Source: Photobacterium kagoshimensis
Lineage (GTDB): Bacteria; Pseudomonadota; Gammaproteobacteria; Enterobacterales; Vibrionaceae
DNA: 64,000 nt
Direction: 5' to 3'
Assembly: GCF_050337045.1 (NCBI RefSeq)
Contig: NZ_JAKJSO010000016.1
Span: forward strand, 1-64,000
Below the pieces are notes generated by a model. It was not told the DNA's origin and ran no database searches. It saw nothing but the letters and a program-made list of their open reading frames with translations. Position numbers and translations under genes: made by a program. Each line of letters begins with the position of its first letter. Position 1 is the stretch's first letter. Shown in pieces: positions 8,237 to 15,667 of the stretch.

Positions 8237-9460
8237 TTACATTGCCCACACATAGTATATTTGCGCTTTCATTCGAATAATAATGCCTCGAATAACATCC
8301 AAGAAGCCCATGAAAGGGATCGGTTTCTCTGCGCTTATCCAAGCCAGACCAACAGAGCCGACGGGCATGTCATACCCTTGTGGTTCATCCAACTTCAGAC
8401 GTACAAAGTGGTGCTTATTCGCGACATTTGCACCTGTTATCTGGCGGACATTATCGTCACGAGCCAAAAGGCTGCCCTGTGATTCACCTGTTGCTTCAAT
8501 AATTCCTTCTACTTCGGCGTTAAAGATTTTTCCGGGATAAACCGCAGAAGCAAACTCTGCGCGCTGTCCCACTTTTACGTTACGAATAGCCTGATGGTTC
8601 ACACGCATCAGCACGTATTTTTCGTTGGTATACATTTGAATACGTGGCATTAAGCCAACATACTGCCCTTCACGCATAATAAAGTTGGTTAAGTAACCAT
8701 CGGTCGGCGCATACACTTTGGTTTGTTCAAGGTTCCATTGTGCTTGCGCCACGTTCTCTTGCTGCGATGTCACATCTACTTCACGGCTATTCACTGTTAG
8801 CTTCGATTTATCAATGGCTAAGCGTGCTTTATTCACCGCTAACTTAGCTTTTTCTAACTGACTTTCAACGGTAATTTTCTGCGCTTTCGCCACCTGTACC
8901 GCGGTGTTCTGCTCATCCATCATGCTTTCAGTGATCGTGTGTTTTACCACTCGGTTTTGCTCACGATAGCGATCAAGCGTTGTCTGCTTCCATTTCAGAT
9001 CTTGTTGCGCTGCAACTAACTTGTTTTGTGATATTTCTATGTCTTTTTTGGCAGCTTCGAAGTTCGCCTGATTAATTGCGATGTCTTCTTTTGCCATATC
9101 CAATGCCACATGCGCTGAATCTAACTTTGCTTGTGCCACGTTCAGTGCAATCGTAAAAGGTTCGTCATCAATTTCATAAATCAGCTGCCCTTTTTCCACC
9201 TGTTGGTTTGGACGAACATGAATAGCCGTAACTTTACCTTTAATTTGCGTGGTGGATGGACGCAACTGCACATGAGGAGATTGCACTAACGACCCGCCCG
9301 ATAAATCCATTGGCGCAAACGTAATTAAACCAACCCAAACAAACAGCAACCAGCCAGACCCCCCTAAGTAGGCAAAACTCTTGGTGAATTTATTCCACGG
9401 CATGCCCACCATACGCAGCAGGTAAATGAACAGCGCCCATACAGCTAAACCTTCAAGCAT
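8237..9460 (-). CDS. HlyD/EmrA-type membrane fusion protein (YiaV-like)
   Basis: 407 aa. There are short hydrophobic stretches near residues 3-20 and 33-50, then a periplasmic region. A lipoyl-like half (GKVTAIHVRPNQQVEKGQLI near residue 75) is followed by a long alpha-helical hairpin rich in Ala, Lys and Gln (residues 105-245). The second lipoyl half (VYAPTDGYLTNFIMREGQYV near residue 250) and a beta barrel complete it. Such adaptors link an inner membrane transporter to an outer membrane channel, but no transporter is adjacent. Its partner is instead a small inner membrane protein encoded just upstream with an 8-bp overlap, as in the E. coli yiaW-yiaV pair. The substrate is unknown. Confidence 0.88.
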   Translation of the reverse strand: MLEGLAVWALFIYLLRMVGMPWNKFTKSFAYLGGSGWLLFVWVGLITFAPMDLSGGSLVQSPHVQLRPSTTQIKGKVTAIHVRPNQQVEKGQLIYEIDDEPFTIALNVAQAKLDSAHVALDMAKEDIAINQANFEAAKKDIEISQNKLVAAQQDLKWKQTTLDRYREQNRVVKHTITESMMDEQNTAVQVAKAQKITVESQLEKAKLAVNKARLAIDKSKLTVNSREVDVTSQQENVAQAQWNLEQTKVYAPTDGYLTNFIMREGQYVGLMPRIQMYTNEKYVLMRVNHQAIRNVKVGQRAEFASAVYPGKIFNAEVEGIIEATGESQGSLLARDDNVRQITGANVANKHHFVRLKLDEPQGYDMPVGSVGLAWISAEKPIPFMGFLDVIRGIIIRMKAQIYYVWAM

Positions 9461-9833
9461 GCTCAGTCTCCTGCTTTGGCGTCGACATTACAGCTTCAGT
9501 TTTTTCCACCGATGCTACAGGCTGTTGTGATGGCGTGTCTCCTTTCCAAATATCTCGAATTCGTCGAAGCGCTTGCTCACCATCAACAAAAGCGATAACA
9601 ACGGCAATCACCCACACCCAATGCCACACAAAACCAATCCAGGTTAAGGCGGTAATTAATCCAAGTTGATGATGTTCTTTACTGTGCGCTTTCTGAATAG
9701 GTAATTCATGAAGTCGCCAAAATCCAAATCCCGCCGCAGCGATTGTGCCAATCAACACAACGCTCGCAATGACATGTAGTGCGGTATCTACCCCACTATC
9801 AACAAAAGGCATACTAAAAAGGCTCATTAACAT
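9453..9833 (-). CDS. Small inner membrane protein, YiaW/DUF3302-like partner
   Basis: 126 aa with two hydrophobic segments (near residues 17-40 and 62-85) and a polar tail. It is the first gene of a two-gene operon with the membrane fusion protein and overlaps it by 8 bp. The arrangement of a short two-helix protein before an HlyD-family adaptor is the reason for the YiaW/DUF3302 suggestion; sequence similarity is only partial to my eye. The start ATG 9833 has GGAGAATGTTA upstream (GGAG). An AraC-family gene is divergent at 9977 and may control the pair. Confidence 0.65.
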   Translation of the reverse strand: MLMSLFSMPFVDSGVDTALHVIASVVLIGTIAAAGFGFWRLHELPIQKAHSKEHHQLGLITALTWIGFVWHWVWVIAVVIAFVDGEQALRRIRDIWKGDTPSQQPVASVEKTEAVMSTPKQETEHA

Positions 9834-9976
9834 TCTCCGATTTATCGGTTTATTTTTTTGTTGCAGAGAGTGTCATCTAAAATGTGAGGTTTGCATTAAT
9901 TTAGGGTAGATCGAATTAAATACCATTAATTTTTGATACAATTAACCCACCGCTTTTGCTTGAGAGTACCGTTAGC

Positions 9977-11023
9977 ATGTTTGATTTAAGCTTTATTCGT
10001 ATCACTTACTTACAGATTGTCTTAAATGCAGTAAAAAAACATTACGGTATTACGACTCAGCAAATTGGTATTCCAGAGAGCCTCATGAGCGAACCTATGG
10101 CCTTGGTACCGTTCAATGACTTTATGGCATGGCTAGAGAAAATTGCGCAGCTTACAGGTGACCCTGCATTTATACTGACCATTGCGCCAGATCTCTGCTT
10201 TAGTCAAATGGGAAGTTTAGGGGAATGGTATTTATCCAGCCCTGACTTGGCACTCGCTGTCAGACGGATCAACTACGGCGTATCGTGCCTTCACTCAGGA
10301 GCGACGTACCACGGTGAGCAATCGGGTAAAATCATGAAATGGAGTTATGATTCACCTTATGCTCGCCAACAAGCACGATGCTTAGACAGCTTACGAGTAG
10401 CGACCATGATGATCAAAGCGCTACGCCACTATATGGGTAACAGCTACGCACCTCTTAAAGTGCAAATTAGCAGTGCCCTTACTGGAAATAATCCACTTCA
10501 CCGCCAACAAGCAGAAAAGTGGTTTGGCTGTGCGATTGAATGGAATGCACCTATGACCAAGGTATGGATTGATCTCTCAATCCTACGCCATGGTAGCGAA
10601 CGGGCTTTTTCGATCAGTCGACCTATGGTGGTTTCCAACCTACAACTGGATGATATGCTCAACATACCGCAACCCAACGATAGCGCTAAAGTCATGTTCG
10701 AGTTAGTCAACTACTCACGGCGCTACGGCGTACCGAATATAGAGTTTGTGGCTGAAAAGCTCGGGTTTTCCAAACAGCAACTACAACGACGCCTCCACCA
10801 TTTTGGTTGGACGTTTAGTAATATCACCCAATATGTGATTTGTAATCTTGCGATTCAGTACATGCAAGCAGACAAGCCAATAGAAGAAATAAGCCAACTG
10901 TTAGGCTATACCCACCCACAGAGCTTTACTAAAGCATTTCAGCGTCAGCGCGGTTTGACACCTAAGCAGTATCAACAACGATTGCTAGAACGCAGCCGTG
11001 AAACCATATCCCTGAATTTATAG
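9977..11023 (+). CDS. AraC-family transcriptional regulator
   Basis: About 348 aa from ATG 9977 (a TTG at 9956 would add seven residues; MFDLSFIRITYLQIV is the more natural N-terminus and has GAGAG upstream). The N-terminal two thirds resembles the arabinose-binding-like domain of OruR/ArgR-type AraC regulators. The C-terminal 100 residues carry two helix-turn-helices: VEFVAEKLGFSKQQLQRRLH, and a second one with EISQLLGYTHPQSFTKAFQR then GLTPKQYQQR. It is divergent from the membrane-fusion-protein operon (143 bases between starts), so that operon is its likely target. The effector is unknown. Confidence 0.88.
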   Translation: MFDLSFIRITYLQIVLNAVKKHYGITTQQIGIPESLMSEPMALVPFNDFMAWLEKIAQLTGDPAFILTIAPDLCFSQMGSLGEWYLSSPDLALAVRRINYGVSCLHSGATYHGEQSGKIMKWSYDSPYARQQARCLDSLRVATMMIKALRHYMGNSYAPLKVQISSALTGNNPLHRQQAEKWFGCAIEWNAPMTKVWIDLSILRHGSERAFSISRPMVVSNLQLDDMLNIPQPNDSAKVMFELVNYSRRYGVPNIEFVAEKLGFSKQQLQRRLHHFGWTFSNITQYVICNLAIQYMQADKPIEEISQLLGYTHPQSFTKAFQRQRGLTPKQYQQRLLERSRETISLNL

Positions 11024-11033
11024 CTGAAAACAA

Positions 11034-11111
11034 AAAACGGTCGCGACACCTTTTCAATCTGTACATCACGAAAGAATGTACCAGTTGATCACTAGGTGTC
11101 GCGACCGTTTT
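11034..11111. terminator. Long bidirectional terminator with nested hairpin
   Basis: Arms AAAACGGTCGCGACACCT (11034-11051) and its exact complement (11094-11111) are 18 bp long around a 42-base loop. The loop contains its own GTACAT/ATGTAC hairpin (11061-11081). A-runs and T-runs flank it, so it can stop transcription from the AraC gene and from the convergent gene at 11133-11618. Confidence 0.85.
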
Positions 11112-11132
11112 TAGTCATGAGTTAGCTTGGTG

Positions 11133-11618
11133 CTAGCTCGCTTGTTGCTTGCAGGCCATAGTGAAATGGTGATCGGGCGTAATGTGATACCACATTTCAA
11201 AATTGGCTTTGTTACTGCTTACAAACGTTGGCTTAAAGAAAATACGATACCCCGTCAGATCACGACGTTGTTCGGCATTGAAAGGATCAATATTGAGCGG
11301 ATCAGCAATGATCTCTCGGCTCAATTTTACAGGCTTTAACACATAGTCATCGCCCTTTTTTGTAAAGCGGTAATCTACGAATAAATTATATTCTAGCTGC
11401 GTTTTACGTTGCTTTTTATATTGGATCCACTCTTGCGATTTCACCATCCCCTGCTCAGAAAAATCATAAATAACCCAGCTTTTTTCATTTTCTGTGTTTG
11501 CTTCTGATGATTGGCATTGCCATTTACCGTCTAACCTTGGCAAGGTCGCCGCACTAACAGAAGCAATACTTCCGACCAACAGCAAGGCTGTGCCCCATAT
11601 TTTCATCGACATAGGCAA
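11133..11618 (-). CDS. Exported protein of unknown function
   Basis: 161 aa. A signal peptide (KIWGTALLLVGSIASVSA, cleavage about residue 23 before ATLPRLDG) is followed by a mature domain. That domain begins with a GKWQCQSS segment, and it has a second Cys near the C-terminus (FTMACKQQ), so one disulfide is possible. The fold looks beta-rich and lipocalin-like in its alternating pattern, but this is an impression only. I do not recognise a family. It is followed by the shared long terminator. Confidence 0.7.
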   Translation of the reverse strand: MPMSMKIWGTALLLVGSIASVSAATLPRLDGKWQCQSSEANTENEKSWVIYDFSEQGMVKSQEWIQYKKQRKTQLEYNLFVDYRFTKKGDDYVLKPVKLSREIIADPLNIDPFNAEQRRDLTGYRIFFKPTFVSSNKANFEMWYHITPDHHFTMACKQQAS

Positions 11619-11751
11619 TCCTTTTTATAAGGGCTTTTTCTTTACCTTAGCCTATTTAATGTAAATAACTCAAATAGATAATGCCTGTGTGCTGCAAATC
11701 ACTTAAAAATAACAATCAATTTGAATAAATATTTCGCCAAACACAAAGCAT

Positions 11752-11774
11752 AAAAAAGGCACTATGCAGTGCCT
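11752..11774 (-). terminator. Terminator of the 11808-12143 gene
   Basis: On the minus strand AGGCACT, loop GCAT, AGTGCCT is followed by six U. It lies just after the stop of the small minus-strand gene and supports that gene being expressed. Confidence 0.85.
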
Positions 11775-11807
11775 CTCTTATTTATTTTATAAGCATTATT
11801 TTGCCGC

Positions 11808-12143
11808 TTATTCCGATTTGATCAAATCACCGCTGGCGACTTTTTCTAATATGGTCGATATAGGCACAATAGGCCCCATCATATTTACGCGGATCGGCGC
11901 ATTGCCACCACCAAAGTGCAGATCTGAAGTCTCACCCGTGGAATAGTTATAGCGATAATTGAACTTATCTGTCGCAAGGTGCAACAAATCCACCTCTTTA
12001 CGATGGCACGAAATATACGCACGCCAATACATCGCCTCTAATACTTCATGTGGTGTTTGAGCACGAATAATAAATCGCCAACCACTGTCTTCTCCGTAAA
12101 AGTCTAACGGAAATATTTTCTTTATTTTTCTTCTACTTAGCAA
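11808..12143 (-). CDS. Small hypothetical protein
   Basis: 111 aa if read from a TTG at 12143; there is an in-frame TAA a few codons upstream and no clear ribosome site, so the start is uncertain and the 5' end could be damaged. The protein is soluble, with a Gly-rich stretch (LHFGGGNAPIRVNMMGPIVP) and a Trp/Tyr/His-rich middle; no known motif. A good terminator follows it, which argues for a real transcript. Function unknown. Confidence 0.5.
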   Translation of the reverse strand: MLSRRKIKKIFPLDFYGEDSGWRFIIRAQTPHEVLEAMYWRAYISCHRKEVDLLHLATDKFNYRYNYSTGETSDLHFGGGNAPIRVNMMGPIVPISTILEKVASGDLIKSE

Positions 12144-12410
12144 TGTTTAGCCTAAACCCAACTGTACGTCATCACTGAAAAACAAACCAATAATAATCAC
12201 GACAAGCAATGATCATTAAGCATGCATTCAAAATTTAAATGGCGATAATTCATCGATCTTTATATAGCAAAGATTATGCAATAATTTGGAAATAATGGAA
12301 GGTAATCAGCAAGAATTTCGATTGTTTTGACAAGAATCGTACGAAGAAAAGAGGATTTCTGTAGATTTAATCTTTGTAAAGGTATCACAAAAAAAACACA
12401 ATTATCAGGC
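12144..12410. other. Intergenic region upstream of guaC, nothing identified
   Basis: AT-rich, with no reading frame that I can support. A perfect TTGACA at 12327-12332 has no matching -10 box at a normal distance. Presence of a small RNA ending at the 12443-12475 hairpin cannot be excluded. Confidence 0.4.
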
Positions 12411-12438
12411 TTGTTAATAATTTTTATCGCCCTATAAT
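12411..12438 (+). promoter_or_regulatory. Sigma-70 promoter of guaC
   Basis: TTGTTA (12411-12416), 16-bp spacer and a consensus TATAAT (12433-12438). Transcription would begin near 12445, giving a leader of about 120 bases before the guaC ATG. Confidence 0.7.
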
Positions 12439-12442
12439 GCTG

Positions 12443-12475
12443 AAAACCGGAGCGTCTGCCAACGCTCCGGTTTTT
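12443..12475 (+). promoter_or_regulatory. Terminator-like hairpin at the 5' end of the guaC leader
   Basis: AAAACCGGAGCGT and ACGCTCCGGTTTT form a 13-bp stem around CTGCCA and run into seven T. It looks like a rho-independent terminator but starts at the predicted transcription start, with no plus-strand gene upstream. It is either the end of an unseen small RNA or a structured 5' end of the guaC message. Confidence 0.7.
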
Positions 12476-12500
12476 TTGTGCCTGCTCGTCAGATATCTAT

Positions 12501-12520
12501 CTGTTGTCTGCCAACGACAG
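12501..12520 (+). promoter_or_regulatory. Second guaC leader hairpin with the same loop
   Basis: CTGTTGT and ACGACAG pair (one G-U) around CTGCCA. The ten bases GTCTGCCAAC are identical in this hairpin and in the one at 12443-12475 although the lower stems differ. Confidence 0.5.
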
Positions 12521-12563
12521 AAAGATTGAGAGCAAAATTCGATTTACATTGAAGGAAATTACC

Positions 12564-13607
12564 ATGCGTATCGAACAAGACTTGAAGTTAGGTTTTAAAG
12601 ATGTACTGTTTCGTCCAAAACGCTCAACCCTAAAAAGCCGTTCTCAAGTTGAATTAACCCGCGAGTTTACATTCAAGCATAGCGGTCGTCAATGGTCAGG
12701 CGTGCCAATTATTGCTGCTAACATGGATTCAGTGGGTAGCTTCGAAATGGCGGCCTCTCTTGCTAGCCACAATGTAATGACAGCTATTCACAAGCACTAC
12801 ACCGTTGAAGACTGGGCTGGCTTTGTGAAAAACAACGACGCATCTGTCCTTAACAACGCAATGGTGTCTACAGGTACATCGGATAACGACTTCCAAAAAA
12901 CCAAAGACATCATGGCCCTTTCAGACGACCTTATCTTCATCTGTATTGATATCGCGAACGGTTACTCAGAGCATTTAGTTGAGTACGTACAACGCGTACG
13001 TGCTGAATTCCCAGACAAGGTCATCAGTGCAGGTAACGTGGTTACTGGCGACATGGTTGAAGAACTTATCCTAGCGGGTGCCGACATTGTTAAAGTAGGT
13101 ATCGGCCCAGGTTCTGTATGTACAACACGCGTTAAAACAGGTGTGGGTTACCCTCAGCTTTCTGCAATCATTGAATGTGCAGATGCTGCGCACGGCCTTG
13201 GTGGTCGCATCATTGGTGATGGCGGCTGTTCATGTGCGGGTGATGTATCTAAAGCATTCGGCGGCGGTGCAGACTTCGTCATGCTTGGCGGTATGCTAGC
13301 AGGTCACGAAGAAAGTAACGGTGAAATCATCGAGCAAGATGGCAAAACCTTCATGAAATTCTACGGCATGTCTTCACAAAGCGCGATGGACAAGCACTCA
13401 GGCGGCGTTGCAAAATACCGCGCAGCTGAAGGTAAAACCGTACTATTGCCTTACCGTGGCCCAGTTGAAACAACTATCCAAGACATCATGGGTGGCGTAC
13501 GTTCTACTTGTACTTACGTAGGTGCAGCGCAGCTTAAAGAGCTAACAAAAAGAACGACTTTCATCCGCGTTCAAGAGCAAGAAAACAACGTGTTTGGTAA
13601 AGAGTAA
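12564..13607 (+). CDS. guaC: GMP reductase
   Basis: 347 aa, the same length as E. coli GuaC. It catalyses NADPH-dependent reductive deamination of GMP to IMP, a purine interconversion step in the cytoplasm. The TIM-barrel contains the IMPDH/GMPR active-site loop VGIGPGSVCTTRVKTGVGYP with the catalytic Cys. The phosphate-binding DGGCSCAGDVSKAFGGGADF and the flexible-loop region YGMSSQSAMDKH are also present. A TTG-initiated extension from 12504 is open but GAAGGA at 12551-12556 places the start at ATG 12564. Its leader has two hairpins with identical loops; a terminator follows. Confidence 0.97.
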   Translation: MRIEQDLKLGFKDVLFRPKRSTLKSRSQVELTREFTFKHSGRQWSGVPIIAANMDSVGSFEMAASLASHNVMTAIHKHYTVEDWAGFVKNNDASVLNNAMVSTGTSDNDFQKTKDIMALSDDLIFICIDIANGYSEHLVEYVQRVRAEFPDKVISAGNVVTGDMVEELILAGADIVKVGIGPGSVCTTRVKTGVGYPQLSAIIECADAAHGLGGRIIGDGGCSCAGDVSKAFGGGADFVMLGGMLAGHEESNGEIIEQDGKTFMKFYGMSSQSAMDKHSGGVAKYRAAEGKTVLLPYRGPVETTIQDIMGGVRSTCTYVGAAQLKELTKRTTFIRVQEQENNVFGKE

Positions 13608-13683
13608 GCACTCACAACACATCTGATTTTTTTTGTAAAAACAACCCTATATTGGTTGCTAAAACGTAAAATGAATACCTACT

Positions 13684-13709
13684 AGGCCGCTTTTTAGCGG
13701 CCTTTTTTG
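13684..13709 (+). terminator. Terminator of guaC
   Basis: AGGCCGCT, loop TTTT, AGCGGCCT and a T-run, about 80 bases after the guaC stop. Confidence 0.9.
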
Positions 13710-13830
13710 TGCGACTAATCATAAATTTAGTTTAATCACCAAATAGTAAATGGCTTGCTGGCGGTAACGTTACTCACCGCGACTAATTTGGTAAGCTATG
13801 GTTAACTAAGCAATACATGTAGGAGTCGAG

Positions 13831-13860
13831 ATGAACTACTTTGCAGAGGACCCCTTCTAG
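13831..13860 (+). CDS. Possible 9-residue leader peptide
   Basis: ATG with TAGGAG five bases upstream, reading MNYFAEDPF and stopping at TAG. A second strong ribosome site (CTGGAGGG) and the next gene's ATG follow 22 bases later. The strong ribosome site makes translation likely; a role for the peptide is speculation. Confidence 0.4.
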   Translation: MNYFAEDPF

Positions 13861-13882
13861 GTAATGTAAACCTGGAGGGTAA

Positions 13883-14176
13883 ATGAAAAAGTTAAAACAA
13901 CAATATCGAAGTCGTATTAAACGCTATCATCGATGTAGTTACAGTTGGGATGTCTACCCAAGCGTACGCAGTAGTATTCACAAACACTTTTCAACGAAAC
14001 AAGAAAAAAGTTATTTCTTTCTTCATGAAATCGAGTGTAAAGAATATCCAGTCAAACTAAGGGCTTCTAGGGGTAGAGCACTAGCTAACCCATGGGATGA
14101 TTATCCATCTTATGTATATGACCTCGCAAAGTGTTGGAAGCATAACTCCAAACGGCGTTGCCAGTACTATAAATAA
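13883..14176 (+). CDS. Small basic protein, unknown
   Basis: 97 aa, rich in Lys, Arg, Tyr and His, with no membrane segment. GGAGGG lies 6 bases before ATG 13883. The C-terminus (NPWDDYPSYVYDLAKCWKHN, then SKRRCQYY) is aromatic and basic and looks conserved, but I cannot name a family. The composition suggests nucleic-acid binding, and similar short genes are frequent in mobile or phage-derived DNA; both points are guesses. It has its own terminator and is preceded by the 9-residue leader frame. Confidence 0.6.
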   Translation: MKKLKQQYRSRIKRYHRCSYSWDVYPSVRSSIHKHFSTKQEKSYFFLHEIECKEYPVKLRASRGRALANPWDDYPSYVYDLAKCWKHNSKRRCQYYK

Positions 14177-14190
14177 ATTGAATCATCATC

Positions 14191-14215
14191 AAGCTCCGCT
14201 ATTGCGGGGCTTTTT
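14191..14215 (+). terminator. Terminator after the 97-aa gene
   Basis: AAGCTCCGC, loop TATT, GCGGGGCTT and five T on the plus strand. Confidence 0.85.
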
Positions 14216-14268
14216 ATTTGTAATACCTTCCATCTACTTAGTCTCTTTGACCTTGATAGCCATTATTT

Positions 14269-14655
14269 TCACTCAATAGTTTCAAAGTAGAACTTGTACT
14301 CTCGAACACCGTCTATATGAACGCCCTTTTCTCTCAACTCAAGGTACTGTTGGATCTTAACTGTTCTGAAATCCATCGCCTTCAGCGCAAGGATTATTCG
14401 TAGTTCATCCATTGGCCGTGACTTGGCAGCAGTACTACAAGTGCTACAAACAACATGCGTCTTTTCCTTAAAACCCGTCTTATTAAGCCAGTTAAGCTCT
14501 TTGGGTTCTTTTCGGTTACCACAAAAATAGCAGCAGTGATCTTGCTTTAAGGCAGCCTGCTCCCTTAACGCTTTAGGGCTTGGTGATTTAATGGACGAAG
14601 TAGTGTTGGCTTTCTTACTACCACTGAACATAGAGAACTGAACGACATTAGACAT
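14269..14655 (-). CDS. Zinc-ribbon-like small protein
   Basis: 128 aa. Two Cys pairs (CYFCG near residue 42 and CSTCS near residue 70, about 27 residues apart) form a probable four-Cys metal site, as in zinc ribbons and some HNH-type proteins; no HNH histidine is evident. The N-terminus is Ser/Lys-rich and likely disordered. It lies just downstream of the 14685-15251 gene on the same strand (29-base gap) and may be co-transcribed. Not recognised. Confidence 0.6.
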   Translation of the reverse strand: MSNVVQFSMFSGSKKANTTSSIKSPSPKALREQAALKQDHCCYFCGNRKEPKELNWLNKTGFKEKTHVVCSTCSTAAKSRPMDELRIILALKAMDFRTVKIQQYLELREKGVHIDGVREYKFYFETIE

Positions 14656-14684
14656 TTGGATTGCTCTTACTCATCAAGGGGGAT

Positions 14685-15251
14685 CTAATCCCTATTCCAT
14701 GGATAAATCTTTTCTGAAGTGTGCTTTTGAAAGAACTCATAATTATGCTGCATGAAGTCATCTTTTTTAAGCGCTTTAGGGTTCCACTGCTTGAGATCTA
14801 ACTCAAAGTCGAAATCAGGCGTGGTGAGCTGTAGCTGACTAAACTTACGTTTCGCTATTCTATAAACCACCGTATTCGGTTCATGGCAATCAAACACGAT
14901 CTGTTGGTTTGGTTCATTGTTCACGCTCAGCATCCCTTGATAAGGTGATAAAGCGCTACATGGTGTTTCTTTGATGAATGTAAAAAGAAAATCACCGTCG
15001 TAAGTGGTATTTAGGTAGATAGCTAATTGACGTTCAACATCCACTTGGCGAAACACTAACTGCTTTGTATGTGGGGTTCGGGCGCTTTGCATTGCTGTAG
15101 GATCAGGGCTAATCAGTTGGCTGTTTATCCATAACCAACCCATATCGTTTCTCATATAGGTTAATGCTCGATATGTTTGGTAACCGAAATAACTAAATAT
15201 CAAGAGCCCTATCACGCTAAGCGCCAGCAAAAATTTCAACAACTTTGCCAT
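14685..15251 (-). CDS. Membrane-anchored protein of unknown function
   Basis: 188 aa with one N-terminal membrane segment (LLKFLLALSVIGLLIFSYFG) and the remainder probably periplasmic. Two Cys (TPCSALS near residue 97 and FDCHEPN near residue 121) could form a disulfide. No known motif. The start is ATG 15251. It is followed on the same strand by the zinc-ribbon-like gene. Confidence 0.65.
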   Translation of the reverse strand: MAKLLKFLLALSVIGLLIFSYFGYQTYRALTYMRNDMGWLWINSQLISPDPTAMQSARTPHTKQLVFRQVDVERQLAIYLNTTYDGDFLFTFIKETPCSALSPYQGMLSVNNEPNQQIVFDCHEPNTVVYRIAKRKFSQLQLTTPDFDFELDLKQWNPKALKKDDFMQHNYEFFQKHTSEKIYPWNRD

Positions 15252-15445
15252 TTACTCAGCCTCGGCCCGAACACAGTCTTCATTTAAACCCACCAAGTTC
15301 CCCATATCTTTACCTCGCGCTATGCTTTGCCTTTTCATCTGAAAAGTTAACTCTCATTTTAAAATGATACTTTATAACACAGTTTGAGTCTTTAGCACTT
15401 GGTGTCAACTGTTTACCTCTTGCTCCTTAGCATCAAGTTTGAAGT

Positions 15446-15601
15446 CTAATACAGCAGCGCCAATACAACACCAACCACAAAGATCACCAAGTATAAGCCC
15501 ATGCGATTGTGGCTTTTATGAGCCGTGGTTGGTCTGCTCTCTGGTTCAACTAACAATTGCTGCGCATTCAAGGTATGAAGGGTATAGCTTAATGGATTCA
15601 T
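15446..15601 (-). CDS. 51-residue single-pass membrane protein
   Basis: Found by reading the minus strand: ATG (plus 15599-15601) with CAGGAAAAAATC upstream (AGGA, 9-base spacing), 51 codons and TAG at 15446-15448. The N-terminal 33 residues are polar (begin MNPLSYTLHTLNAQQ) and the last 17 form a hydrophobic helix (GLYLVIFVVGVVLALLY), so it looks tail-anchored. It is divergent from the SgrR-like regulator with only 66 bases between the two start codons, suggesting shared control. In enteric bacteria the RNA divergent from sgrR encodes the small peptide SgrT, but this peptide does not resemble SgrT. Confidence 0.6.
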   Translation of the reverse strand: MNPLSYTLHTLNAQQLLVEPESRPTTAHKSHNRMGLYLVIFVVGVVLALLY

Positions 15602-15667
15602 GATTTTTTCCTGTACTCACATTTTGTTGTGGTTATTATTAGTCAAAAAACAGGAAGTAATAATGAT

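Noticed and set aside
12504..12563. Longer N-terminus of GuaC from TTG
   Set aside because: GAAGGA at 12551-12556 and the length of known GuaC proteins (347 aa) both support ATG 12564; the extension overlaps the second leader hairpin.
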